A stretch of 23,744 nucleotides of DNA from Clostridium collagenovorans DSM 3089 (GCF_900130005.1 NZ_FQXP01000017.1:1-23744), one strand, 5' to 3'. Positions 15,442 through 22,755 are shown, counted from the stretch's first letter. A program made the numbers and translations. The notes: a model not told the origin generated them from the sequence alone.

Positions 15442-16086
15442 TTATCTAATTACCTCTAAGACCCCTTTCTCCATTTCACATACTGTATCACACAAAATAT
15501 CAATATCTTCTGTGCTATGACTAGCTATTAATATAGTTTTACCCTCATCTCTCAATTTTTTAAAAAGTTCCCTCATATCATTTAAACCTTCTTTATCAAG
15601 TCCATTCATAGGTTCATCTAAAATTAATATTGAGTTTTTTTCCATAACTGCTTGTGCTATACCTAGTCTCTGACGCATTCCCAAGGAGTACTTTCCAACA
15701 TGTTTTCTACTACTTGGGTCTAATCCAACAAGTTTCATAGACTCTATAATTTCTTCCTTACCTATTATTTTATTAATTTTAGATAGTAATAATAAATTCT
15801 TATATCCACTGTAATTTAAAAGAAAGCCTGGTGACTCAATTATTATCCCTATATTCTTAGGTATATCTACATCTTTTCCTACACTTTTACCTTGAACAAT
15901 GATTTCTCCACTTGTCATTGGTAAAAGTCCACAAATACACTTAAACAACAAGGTTTTACCAGATCCATTCCTACCAATAACCCCATGAATTTTGCTCTTC
16001 TCAAAATTTATCGTAATATCCTTTAATACCTTAGCATCTTTAAATTGTTTATTTAGGTTTTTAATTTCTATGATATTTTCATTCAT
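15442..16086 (-). CDS. ABC transporter ATP-binding protein
   Basis: A 214-residue single nucleotide-binding domain. Motifs in order: Walker A GRNGSGKT (38-45), a Q-loop position occupied by Glu (IIIESPGF, E84) as in many BcrA-type exporters, signature YSLGMRQRL (133-141), Walker B ILILDEPMNGLD (153-164) and switch His H190. The size and the IIESP segment match the subfamily that pairs with two six-helix permeases in peptide-antibiotic resistance or related export. The frame extends to 16122, but GAGGTG lies 5 nt before the ATG at 16086. It sits 13 nt after permease B and 42 nt before lipoprotein 2. A relic of a second copy's 3' end is at 13942-13980. Confidence 0.93.
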   Translation of the reverse strand: MNENIIEIKNLNKQFKDAKVLKDITINFEKSKIHGVIGRNGSGKTLLFKCICGLLPMTSGEIIVQGKSVGKDVDIPKNIGIIIESPGFLLNYSGYKNLLLLSKINKIIGKEEIIESMKLVGLDPSSRKHVGKYSLGMRQRLGIAQAVMEKNSILILDEPMNGLDKEGLNDMRELFKKLRDEGKTILIASHSTEDIDILCDTVCEMEKGVLEVIR

Positions 16087-16099
16087 TTTATCACCTCTT

Positions 16100-16951
16100 T
16101 TAAATATCAGCTTTAACTTCAATAGCTTTTCTTTTTACTGCTATAATCGCTACTACACATAATATCGATAATACTAATACATCAAAAATGATAGCATCTA
16201 CCAGATTGGGATATATAAAAGTCTTACTAGGATCCATTACCGAAAGCCTACCAAGCGAAGCTGGTGAAATTTTATATAGTCTCTCTCCAAGTATATTAAA
16301 TGCTAATATATCACCTAAAACTATTGCTGACCCAAATACTAATCCAACTGATTCTTTAAATATTAAATTAATCATAAACATAGTCATTCCAATAATAGAT
16401 GCAGCTAGCCATTCTAATATAAAACATAGAAAAATAGCTTGAAAAGGAGAATACAAACTTATAATTTTATATTCCACCATAAAATTCAAATTTATTTTAT
16501 CAGCAGCATTCGTTTGTGCAAGGGTATTTACAATTTTTCCCCAACCATCTGTTGAGAATGTTCCATAAGGCATAAGAATCAAAATAGATACTACTATTAG
16601 AATTAAAAAATATACTGCACTTGCCATAAATATATAAAATATTTGACCCATAACCCATGATCTTCTTCCACTTCTTTGAATTACATAAAGGCCACTTTCG
16701 TCAATAAATGGTGCATTGGCAAATAAAAAAACTATGCCAGCCATTAAAATTAACTGCTGTATAAAATTAGATGAGTAAAACATAAATAGTAGAGGGTTAG
16801 TTCTTACACCAGTTGAAATACATAAACTATTTATAGGCTTAAATGTATTCCACATTAAAAGAATTTGCATTATAAATAATATTGCATATCTAGGATTAGT
16901 AAGCCATCTACGCATAGAATACATAGCAATATTTATTGACCTTTTAATCAT
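16100..16951 (-). CDS. ABC transporter permease subunit B
   Basis: A 283-residue membrane protein with about six predicted transmembrane segments (near residues 20-36, 61-78, 102-128, 166-198, 201-217 and 248-271) and a loop of moderate length between the third and fourth. It has no recognisable enzymatic domain and fits the ABC-2-type permeases that accompany small exporters. The frame opens at a TTG at 16957; the ATG at 16951 has GGAGG at 7 nt and is preferred. That start overlaps the end of permease A by 8 nt, indicating translational coupling. Substrate is unknown. Confidence 0.88.
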   Translation of the reverse strand: MIKRSINIAMYSMRRWLTNPRYAILFIMQILLMWNTFKPINSLCISTGVRTNPLLFMFYSSNFIQQLILMAGIVFLFANAPFIDESGLYVIQRSGRRSWVMGQIFYIFMASAVYFLILIVVSILILMPYGTFSTDGWGKIVNTLAQTNAADKINLNFMVEYKIISLYSPFQAIFLCFILEWLAASIIGMTMFMINLIFKESVGLVFGSAIVLGDILAFNILGERLYKISPASLGRLSVMDPSKTFIYPNLVDAIIFDVLVLSILCVVAIIAVKRKAIEVKADI

Positions 16952-17738
16952 TTGCAATCCTCCTCTTAACGTTTATTGTAAATATAGTACTACAAATTAC
17001 GATTAAGGTTATAAATACACCAAGAGTTATAAACATTGTTTTTATAGTTCCCCCTAAATCGTACATAATTAAACCTAAGGTAACAGGTCTTAACCAAATT
17101 GGTAGCCTTAATATATTAGCAATTTCAATAAAAATAAAATAACTAATAAATGGTGATGTATATGCAATATATTTATTAGGTAAATAGCTTGAAATGCATA
17201 ATCCTAAACATGACCAAAATGAACTTTGAATAAAAATAGCTATAAATACACATAAAAAATATAAAATTGGTCTATTAGCTATTAGTAACCTTCCAAAAGC
17301 TATAGCCTCCATTTCATTTATTACCCATGGAATATTTATACTAGGCATAAATGACGATAAATTATTAATAAGTAATATTAAGAATAAAAAACATCCTATA
17401 GATATAGATATTCCCGATGCTATAGAACAAGATATGCATTTACTTATACAATACTCTTTAGGACTTGTCCTTACTACTATAAAATTCGTTATATTTGAAT
17501 TTAAATCTGAACAAAGTGAGGAAGAGTATGCAAATGTACATACTAATATTATTATCAAATAATTAGTACCCTGAGAATACGATATATTAAATGTCTCAAC
17601 TATATTTTGAGTATGGTGAAATTTCATTCCACTAGAAACATATATAGATAAAAATGTAGCTATTATCCCAATTAAAAATCCCTTTGATAAAATTGCTCTT
17701 CTTAAATCGACTCCAAGTAATCTAATAAACTGTTTTAT
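16944..17738 (-). CDS. ABC transporter permease subunit A (apparent ATA start)
   Basis: A membrane protein of about 265 residues with six predicted transmembrane segments, a second ABC-2-type permease. A textbook ribosome binding site (GGAGGTGA, 17750-17743) lies 7 nt before the codon ATA at 17738, and the following sequence (KQFIRLLGVDLRRAILSKGF) looks like a genuine N-terminus of this kind of protein. No ATG, GTG or TTG sits at a usable distance. The only upstream ATG in frame (17798) has no ribosome binding site and is only a few bases after the predicted transcription start. Initiation at ATA, or damage of an original ATG, is therefore likely. It is the first gene of the ABC-lipoprotein operon. 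Confidence 0.8.
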   Translation of the reverse strand: MKQFIRLLGVDLRRAILSKGFLIGIIATFLSIYVSSGMKFHHTQNIVETFNISYSQGTNYLIIILVCTFAYSSSLCSDLNSNITNFIVVRTSPKEYCISKCISCSIASGISISIGCFLFLILLINNLSSFMPSINIPWVINEMEAIAFGRLLIANRPILYFLCVFIAIFIQSSFWSCLGLCISSYLPNKYIAYTSPFISYFIFIEIANILRLPIWLRPVTLGLIMYDLGGTIKTMFITLGVFITLIVICSTIFTINVKRRIAND

Positions 17739-17810
17739 AAAATCACCTCCATATACTAAATACAAATTTATACTAATAAGAAATACTTTAATTAACATTA
17801 ATTAATAATA

Positions 17811-17839
17811 ATGATATTTAAAATATTAATTATTATCAA
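17811..17839 (-). promoter_or_regulatory. Promoter of the ABC-lipoprotein operon
   Basis: The minus strand has TTGATA (17839-17834), a 17-nt spacer and TATCAT (17816-17811). Transcription would start near 17804, giving a leader of about 55 nt before the GGAGGTGA of permease A. Both hexamers are imperfect, as expected for an activated promoter. Confidence 0.6.
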
Positions 17840-17846
17840 TAATATT

Positions 17847-17878
17847 GGTATAACTGGCTGTATTGTTGTTTTAATTGG
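17847..17878 (-). promoter_or_regulatory. Direct repeats 21 bp apart, candidate LytTR-regulator site
   Basis: Read on the minus strand, CCAATTAAAAC (from 17878) and CCAGTTATACC (from 17857) are direct repeats offset by 21 bp. The nearer one ends about 8 bp before the -35. The half-site and spacing resemble the VirR/AgrA-type sites of LytTR regulators (paired CCAGTT-like repeats about two helical turns apart). The LytTR regulator gene ends 7 bp upstream. This is inference from pattern. Confidence 0.5.
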
Positions 17879-17884
17879 TTATAT

Positions 17885-18592
17885 TTACTTAATGTTTTTT
17901 GTATATTGTTCAAATTTATTTTTAAATTCTTTTAATTTACTTCTACTTATATTTATCGTAATTTCATTACTAAGTATTATTTCATTTTTATTTGCACTTT
18001 CTATATGATTGAAGTTAACAATATATCCTGAATGAATTCTCATAAACATTCTACTATTTAAGTCTTTTTCTATGCTAGATAAGCTATATCTTGTAGTTAA
18101 AATATTTTCTTTGCAGTTAATTATTATGTTATTTCTATGACTTTCAATATATATAATATCTTTTTTTCTTACTATGGTATTTCCTAGCTTTGTTTTAATG
18201 TAAATTGAATTGCAAGTATTTGTATTTACTTTACTTAGAGCTCTTACTGCTTCATTAATTTCTTTTTTTAAATGGGATTTTCTAATAAATCGAAGTGGAT
18301 TGAATTTAAGCGCTTCAAAAACTAATTTATCTTGATTAGTTAAAAAGATTAGAATTATGTCTGGATAATTATTGTTGAGTTCTTCAGCTAGCTTAAATCT
18401 ATTATCTGGTAAATTTTCTATTTCTAGAAATACTACATCGAATTTATATATACTGTACCTTTTGATTAAGTCTTTTCCCGACATGAATGTTTCTACTACT
18501 ACATCATCAAAGTATTCTTTAAAAATCTGGCTTATTAACTTATATTCTTCATGAAGTGTTATATTTTCATGATCATATATTGCAATCCTCAT
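17885..18592 (-). CDS. LytTR-family response regulator with altered phospho-acceptor
   Basis: A 235-residue regulator. Residues 1-120 form a receiver domain: acidic start IAIYDHE (D7, H8), the beta-3 segment FDVVFLEIE, T85 in IFLTN and K105 in FIRK. The residue aligned with the phosphorylated Asp is Glu (E57), and the second acidic-pocket residue is His (H8). Residues about 128-230 form a LytTR DNA-binding domain (IYIKTKLGNTIVRKKDIIYIESHRN ..., with the FMRIHSGYIVNFNHIE core). No histidine kinase gene is nearby. The ATG at 18592 follows TAGGTGA. It is transcribed from its own promoter (18634-18663) just upstream of the ABC operon, its likely target. Confidence 0.9.
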   Translation of the reverse strand: MRIAIYDHENITLHEEYKLISQIFKEYFDDVVVETFMSGKDLIKRYSIYKFDVVFLEIENLPDNRFKLAEELNNNYPDIILIFLTNQDKLVFEALKFNPLRFIRKSHLKKEINEAVRALSKVNTNTCNSIYIKTKLGNTIVRKKDIIYIESHRNNIIINCKENILTTRYSLSSIEKDLNSRMFMRIHSGYIVNFNHIESANKNEIILSNEITINISRSKLKEFKNKFEQYTKNIK

Positions 18593-18633
18593 AGATTCAC
18601 CTACTTTCTGTGTTAAAACACTTTTATGTATAT

Positions 18634-18663
18634 ATTATACATTTATTCCTATAAATATTTCAA
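18634..18663 (-). promoter_or_regulatory. Promoter of the LytTR regulator gene
   Basis: The minus strand has TTGAAA (18663-18658), an 18-nt spacer and TATAAT (18639-18634) preceded by ATG. The start would fall near 18627, about 35 nt before the ATG. The region upstream to 18865 is AT-rich and otherwise empty. Confidence 0.7.
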
Positions 18664-18865
18664 GTGAAAATATCTATTTGTTCCAAACTATCTATATATT
18701 AAAAAAGGTAGCTATGGCATTAAGAGATTTATATTTATATATCTTATATTGAATTTTATATACATATTCTATTTATAAGTTAGTTACCAGTACATTATGA
18801 TATTGATTCTTATTTAGTAGTTTTACTATTATTCTAAAATCTATAATATAAATTTAATTTTCGAA

Positions 18866-18899
18866 AAATGAAAAAGGACTTAGTCATTTGACTAAGTCC
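18866..18899 (-). terminator. Terminator of tRNA cluster C
   Basis: A stem of at least 11 bp (GGACTTAGTCA with TGACTAAGTCC, 18876-18899) begins immediately at the CCA of tRNA-Ser(GCT), and its outermost pair uses the terminal A of the tRNA. On the minus strand it is followed by TTTTTC. The same element survives without tRNAs at 14112-14147. Confidence 0.9.
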
Positions 18900-18990
18900 T
18901 GGCGGAGAAAGAGGGATTTGAACCCTCGCACCGGTTGCCCGATCTACGCCCTTAGCAGGGGCGCCTCTTCAGCCACTTGAGTATTTCTCC
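18900..18990 (-). tRNA. tRNA-Ser(GCT), copy C
   Basis: A 91-nt class II tRNA with anticodon GCT and encoded CCA, differing from the copy at 12428-12518 by one D-loop base. Confidence 0.97.
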
Positions 18991-19009
18991 ATGCCTTCAA
19001 AATTTATAT

Positions 19010-19100
19010 TGGCGGAGAGAGTGGGATTCGAACCCACGGTACGCTTCCACGTACGCCGGTTTTCAAGACCGGTGCCTTAAACCAACTCGACCATCTCTCC
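19010..19100 (-). tRNA. tRNA-Ser(TGA), copy C
   Basis: A 91-nt class II tRNA with anticodon TGA and encoded CCA, apparently identical to the copy at 12557-12647. It is cotranscribed with the Ser(GCT) copy 19 nt downstream. Confidence 0.97.
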
Positions 19101-19122
19101 ATGTTTTTCACTGACAAATAAT

Positions 19123-19151
19123 ATTATAGCAACCACCTATATATATGTCAA
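19123..19151 (-). promoter_or_regulatory. Consensus promoter of tRNA cluster C
   Basis: The minus strand has perfect TTGACA (19151-19146), 17 nt, and perfect TATAAT (19128-19123) with TGC before it. Upstream AT tracts resemble those of the cluster A promoter (GTCAAC followed by T-rich sequence on the plus strand). Confidence 0.93.
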
Positions 19152-19193
19152 CAATATTTTTAATTTTTTATCTTTAAAATGTGTTTTTTAAAT

Positions 19194-19243
19194 CAATAAG
19201 AAGCTAAAGAGCCTTTAATTGCATACTCTTTAACTTCTTATTG
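19194..19243 (-). terminator. Terminator after serS
   Basis: A stem of about 18 bp with one C-A mismatch (19194-19211 with 19226-19243) lies 28 nt after serS. On the minus strand it is followed by ATTTAAAAAAC, so the U-tract is weak although the stem is long. Confidence 0.75.
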
Positions 19244-19270
19244 TACTATTTATACCTTGAATCTAAGATA

Positions 19271-20551
19271 CTATTTTATATATTCTTTACCACCCATGTA
19301 TGGTCTTAATACTTCTGGAATTAATATTGTACCATCTTCTTGTTGGTAGTTTTCTAATACAGCAGCTAATGCTCTACCTATTGCAACACCTGATCCATTT
19401 AGTGTATGAACAAATTGAGGTTTAGCTTTAGCGTCTTCTTTATATCTTATATTAGCTCTTCTAGCTTGATAATCCTCAAAGTTACTACAGCTTGATATCT
19501 CAACATATCTGTTGTAACTTGGCATCCAAATTTCAATATCATATTTATATGCAGCAGTAAATCCTAAATCCCCTTTGCATATTCTAACTATTCTATAAGG
19601 TAACCCTAAACCTTGTAATACAGACTCTGCATCTTGAAGTAATTTTTCAAGTTCAGCATAAGATTCTTCTGGTTTAACAAATTTAACAAGTTCAACCTTA
19701 TTAAATTGATGTTGTCTTACAAGCCCTCTTGTATCTCTACCAGCTGAACCAGCTTCTGCTCTAAAGCATGCGCTGTAAGCAGCATAGCTCATAGGTAGTT
19801 TATCACCAGCTAATATTTCATCTCTGTGCATATTAGTTACTGGAACCTCAGCAGTTGGTATTAAGAAGTAATCCTCTGATTCAATTCTAAATGCATCCTC
19901 TTCAAATTTTGGTAACTGACCTGTACCAGTCATACTTGTTCTATTAACAAGGTATGGTGGAAGTATCTCAGTATATCCATTCTCATCAATGTGTTTGTTT
20001 AAGAAATAGTTTATTATAGCTCTCTCTAATCTAGCTCCTAAACCTTTATATACTGTAAATCTTGAACCAGTAATCTTACCAGCTGTTTCAAAATCTAATA
20101 TATTTAAGTTAGTTCCTAAATCCCAGTGTGGTTTTGGTTCAAACTTAAATTCAGTTGGCTCTCCCCATTTTTTAATTTCAATGTTATCTTCATCAGTATC
20201 CCCTTCTGGTACATTTGGATTTGGTACGTTAGGGATTCTTAATAACATATACTCAATTTTATTATCTATTTCTGAAAGCTCTTGATCAAAACCTTTAATT
20301 TTATCAGCAAGTCCTTTCATTTGAGCCATAAGCTCTGTAGTATCTTCTCCAGCTTTCTTTAGCTTTGGAATCTCTGCAGATTTCTTATTTCTCTCATTTT
20401 TCATTTCTTCAACTTCGATTAATATATCTCTTCTTCTTCTATCTAATTCTAAAATTTCATCTAATTGAGATGGATCAAAAGACTCTCCTCTATTCTCCAT
20501 TAATTTCTTAATCTCTTCTAAATTAGTTCTGATTCTTTTTAAATCTAACAT
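19271..20551 (-). CDS. serS: Seryl-tRNA synthetase
   Basis: A 426-residue class II synthetase of normal length. Residues 1-110 form the long antiparallel coiled-coil arm that contacts the variable arm of tRNA-Ser. The catalytic part has motif 1 (about 163-203, SRFTVYKGLGARLERA ... EILPPY), TAE (233-235), motif 2 (FRAEAGSAGRDTRGLVR, 263-279) and motif 3 (GSGVAIGRALAAVLENY, 386-402). It charges all five tRNA-Ser genes in this window. The ATG at 20551 follows GAGGAGG. Expression is controlled by the T-box leader upstream. It starts a single-gene unit ended by the hairpin at 19194-19243. Confidence 0.98.
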   Translation of the reverse strand: MLDLKRIRTNLEEIKKLMENRGESFDPSQLDEILELDRRRRDILIEVEEMKNERNKKSAEIPKLKKAGEDTTELMAQMKGLADKIKGFDQELSEIDNKIEYMLLRIPNVPNPNVPEGDTDEDNIEIKKWGEPTEFKFEPKPHWDLGTNLNILDFETAGKITGSRFTVYKGLGARLERAIINYFLNKHIDENGYTEILPPYLVNRTSMTGTGQLPKFEEDAFRIESEDYFLIPTAEVPVTNMHRDEILAGDKLPMSYAAYSACFRAEAGSAGRDTRGLVRQHQFNKVELVKFVKPEESYAELEKLLQDAESVLQGLGLPYRIVRICKGDLGFTAAYKYDIEIWMPSYNRYVEISSCSNFEDYQARRANIRYKEDAKAKPQFVHTLNGSGVAIGRALAAVLENYQQEDGTILIPEVLRPYMGGKEYIK

Positions 20552-20662
20552 TCTAATTCCTCCTCTTTTATTTACATATCATTTGTAGAATTTATAAAAT
20601 ACTATAAGTCTAGAAGGCGCCTTATCTAAACTTAACCTTTATTTTCAGTAATTTTGAGTATT

Positions 20663-20885
20663 AAAAAAGAGCCTATTTGTTCCCTATACAGGGACGAATA
20701 GACTCCGCGTTGCCACCCTAATTGATTAAAATAATAAATCTTATCTTAACCCTCTTAATATAATTAACGGCTATAACCGTACTGCTCATCACAGTCCCTC
20801 AAAGGTGGATTCACAAAAATTTAAGCATCGATTTACACCAACCACCGACTCTCTTTAACTCTCATTTAAGTTACTAGCCTTATCA
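20663..20885 (-). ncRNA. Serine T-box riboswitch of serS
   Basis: The minus strand contains the T-box core AGGGTGGCAACGCGG (20719-20705). A Stem I with AGAGAGTCGGTGG comes before it (around 20850), and the specifier context GTGAA-TCC-ACCTTTGAG places the codon UCC at 20809-20807. The core is followed by a terminator stem GAGTCTATT.../...AAATAGGCTC with a run of six T (20705-20663). Uncharged tRNA-Ser(GGA) would pair its anticodon with UCC and its GCCA end with UGGC, favouring the antiterminator and serS transcription. The left boundary is clear; the right boundary, at the base of Stem I, is approximate. Confidence 0.95.
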
Positions 20886-20944
20886 AAGGTTTAAAAAATT
20901 TCATGAAATTTTAAATATTTATTAAACAATCTCTATACTTTGTA

Positions 20945-20973
20945 ATTTTACATTCAATAATTTATAAAGTCAA
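20945..20973 (-). promoter_or_regulatory. Promoter of the serS T-box leader
   Basis: The minus strand has TTGACT (20973-20968), a 17-nt spacer and TAAAAT (20950-20945). Transcription would start near 20938, about 50 nt before Stem I. Between here and the DUF1667 gene there is no other feature, and no clear terminator for that gene. Confidence 0.75.
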
Positions 20974-21111
20974 TACCTTAATTTATAAAGTTATAACTTT
21001 TATTTATAAATCATATTATACACAAGGTAATAATTTATGTTCTTAAATTACAACTCTTACTTAAATATTTTGACCATTTAATATATAAATATTCTAATAA
21101 TCTATTTTATA

Positions 21112-21345
21112 TTATTTTTTAATATTTTTGCTACATAACACATCTATACCTGTATTTAATATATTCTGACATACAACATCACCAATTTTAAGCGGAGGCC
21201 CTACTCTAAGTCTACTTAGTGCCTTAGAAAGTTCCTTCCATAAATCTTTATCTACAGGTTCACTGGTTCTTACTGGGACTACATTGAATTCTTTAGAACC
21301 TTTAATATGTATTATAGTAGTAAATATCTCCTTATTGCTACTCAT
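21112..21345 (-). CDS. DUF1667 protein
   Basis: A 77-residue protein. It has an N-terminal strand pair, the conserved V-P-V-R-T block (FNVVPVRTSEPVDKDLW, about 21-37) and a GPPLKIGDVVCQNILNTGIDVLCSK C-terminus with two Cys. This is the DUF1667 family, usually found with clostridial GlpA-like FAD dehydrogenases. No function is established to my knowledge; it is probably a small accessory or redox-related subunit. The frame opens at a TTG at 21354, but the ATG at 21345 with AGGGG upstream is better. It begins 12 nt after the FAD dehydrogenase and is surely cotranscribed with it. Confidence 0.87.
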   Translation of the reverse strand: MSSNKEIFTTIIHIKGSKEFNVVPVRTSEPVDKDLWKELSKALSRLRVGPPLKIGDVVCQNILNTGIDVLCSKNIKK

Positions 21346-21357
21346 ATATATCAACCC

Positions 21358-22755
21358 CTACATTTCATCAAACTCTTTTATTCTCTTTAATATTATTTTA
21401 GAGTTTTTAGAATCCTTGACTATATCATTAATACTTTTATTGGTCTCTCTTGCTAATATAGACACAACCTCATTAAAACATTGAGATCCTTGACATCTTC
21501 CAAAGCATACTCCTGTTCTTCTTTTTATTCCTTCTATAGTTCTAGCACCTAAAGGTCTTCTTATAGCATCTACTATTTCGCCCTCAGTTATTCTTTCGCA
21601 GCTACAAACTATCTTACCATATCTATTATTTAATCTAATAATTTCATTTCTTTCTTCATTAGACATTTCATTAAATTTATAATACTCTCTTCTCTTATCT
21701 AAAAATTCTTTCTTAGGTTTACATTTTAATATACCTAATATATTATCCCTGACCTTTTCAGCTATAGCTGGAGTCATAGTAACGATAGCAGGATGTTTCC
21801 CTCTTATCTTTACATATCCATCCTTTATTTGAGAATCATCTATTATAATATCATTTTTACAAAACTCAGAGGTAAAAAATGAATTTATATAATTAGCTTT
21901 TATGTCTGGAATTAATTTAGATACTTTCTCAATAACTAGATGATTTTTTAAATTATCATTAGAGCATATTAATCCTATAGTTTCATCTTTGTTTGTAGGA
22001 CAAGATATTATTTTATCACCATCTTTATTAAGTGAAAATATAACACGTTTATATCCATTATTATAATATTTGTTCAATGATATTATATTGGCATATTCTT
22101 TTTCAGTATTATCGCAGCAAGGCTGTGAGAAATCCATACTATAGTTTTCTCCAGGAGTAGTATTAATAACAATTTTACATGTAAATCTATTTTTATTTGT
22201 AACTACTCTAAAGCCCTTAGCTATATTTTCAATATCTATTACCTCTTCTTCAAGCTTAAAGTTAACATTATTTTGGAATGCTACCTCACCATAACCTAAA
22301 GCCAGCTCACAAGGTGATATTACTCCTATATCTTCACAATATAATGCGCTATTATATAAGCCCCTTAATTCAGGCTCTAATTTACTTATCTCATCTCTAT
22401 TAATTAGTTTTACATTATATCCTTCTTTATCTTTATTGTTCTCATATATACTTTTTAATTTATCCTCTGTTTCCTTATCCTCAGCTAAAATTATAGACCC
22501 ACATCTTTTAAATGGGACATTAAACTTATTTGCTAATTCATCCATTAATTGATTTCCTTTATGCTGTAATAAGGTAGCTTCATTATCCTTAATCTCTAAA
22601 CCAGCATAAACAATTTCAGTATTTATTATAGATATATCATCTGCAATATCATAATCCTTTTCAATTAAAGCTATATTTAGGTTGTATTTAGAAAGCTCAT
22701 AAGCAATAGAACATCCTACTAATCCACCACCTAAAATAAGAACATCGTAATCCAT
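21358..22755 (-). CDS. GlpA-like FAD-dependent dehydrogenase with C-terminal BFD domain
   Basis: A 465-residue flavoprotein. The FAD-binding Rossmann motif is GGGLVGCSIAYEL (9-21) with E32 at the end of the second strand. The DAO-type substrate domain extends to about 345. The C-terminal part carries a BFD [2Fe-2S] module with C384, C386, C421 and C426 (VCSCERIT ... GRCQGSQC), as in anaerobic glycerol-3-phosphate dehydrogenase subunit A. The likely role is oxidation of glycerol 3-phosphate or a related hydroxy acid, but the substrate cannot be fixed from sequence. The ATG at 22755 follows GGAGG at 5 nt; an ATG at 22767 is part of the ribosome binding region. It is followed directly by DUF1667. 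The second NAD(FAD) dehydrogenase often found between these two is absent. Confidence 0.88.
   Translation of the reverse strand: MDYDVLILGGGLVGCSIAYELSKYNLNIALIEKDYDIADDISIINTEIVYAGLEIKDNEATLLQHKGNQLMDELANKFNVPFKRCGSIILAEDKETEDKLKSIYENNKDKEGYNVKLINRDEISKLEPELRGLYNSALYCEDIGVISPCELALGYGEVAFQNNVNFKLEEEVIDIENIAKGFRVVTNKNRFTCKIVINTTPGENYSMDFSQPCCDNTEKEYANIISLNKYYNNGYKRVIFSLNKDGDKIISCPTNKDETIGLICSNDNLKNHLVIEKVSKLIPDIKANYINSFFTSEFCKNDIIIDDSQIKDGYVKIRGKHPAIVTMTPAIAEKVRDNILGILKCKPKKEFLDKRREYYKFNEMSNEERNEIIRLNNRYGKIVCSCERITEGEIVDAIRRPLGARTIEGIKRRTGVCFGRCQGSQCFNEVVSILARETNKSINDIVKDSKNSKIILKRIKEFDEM

Noticed and set aside
17811..18008. Small hydrophobic frame on the plus strand overlapping the LytTR gene end
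   Set aside because: It has no ribosome binding site, overlaps a well-supported gene and its promoter region, and its hydrophobicity is what antisense AT-rich DNA gives.
17885..18592. Naming the regulator VirR or AgrA
   Set aside because: It has the same domain layout, but no VirS/AgrC kinase or AgrBD is nearby and the phospho-acceptor Asp is replaced.
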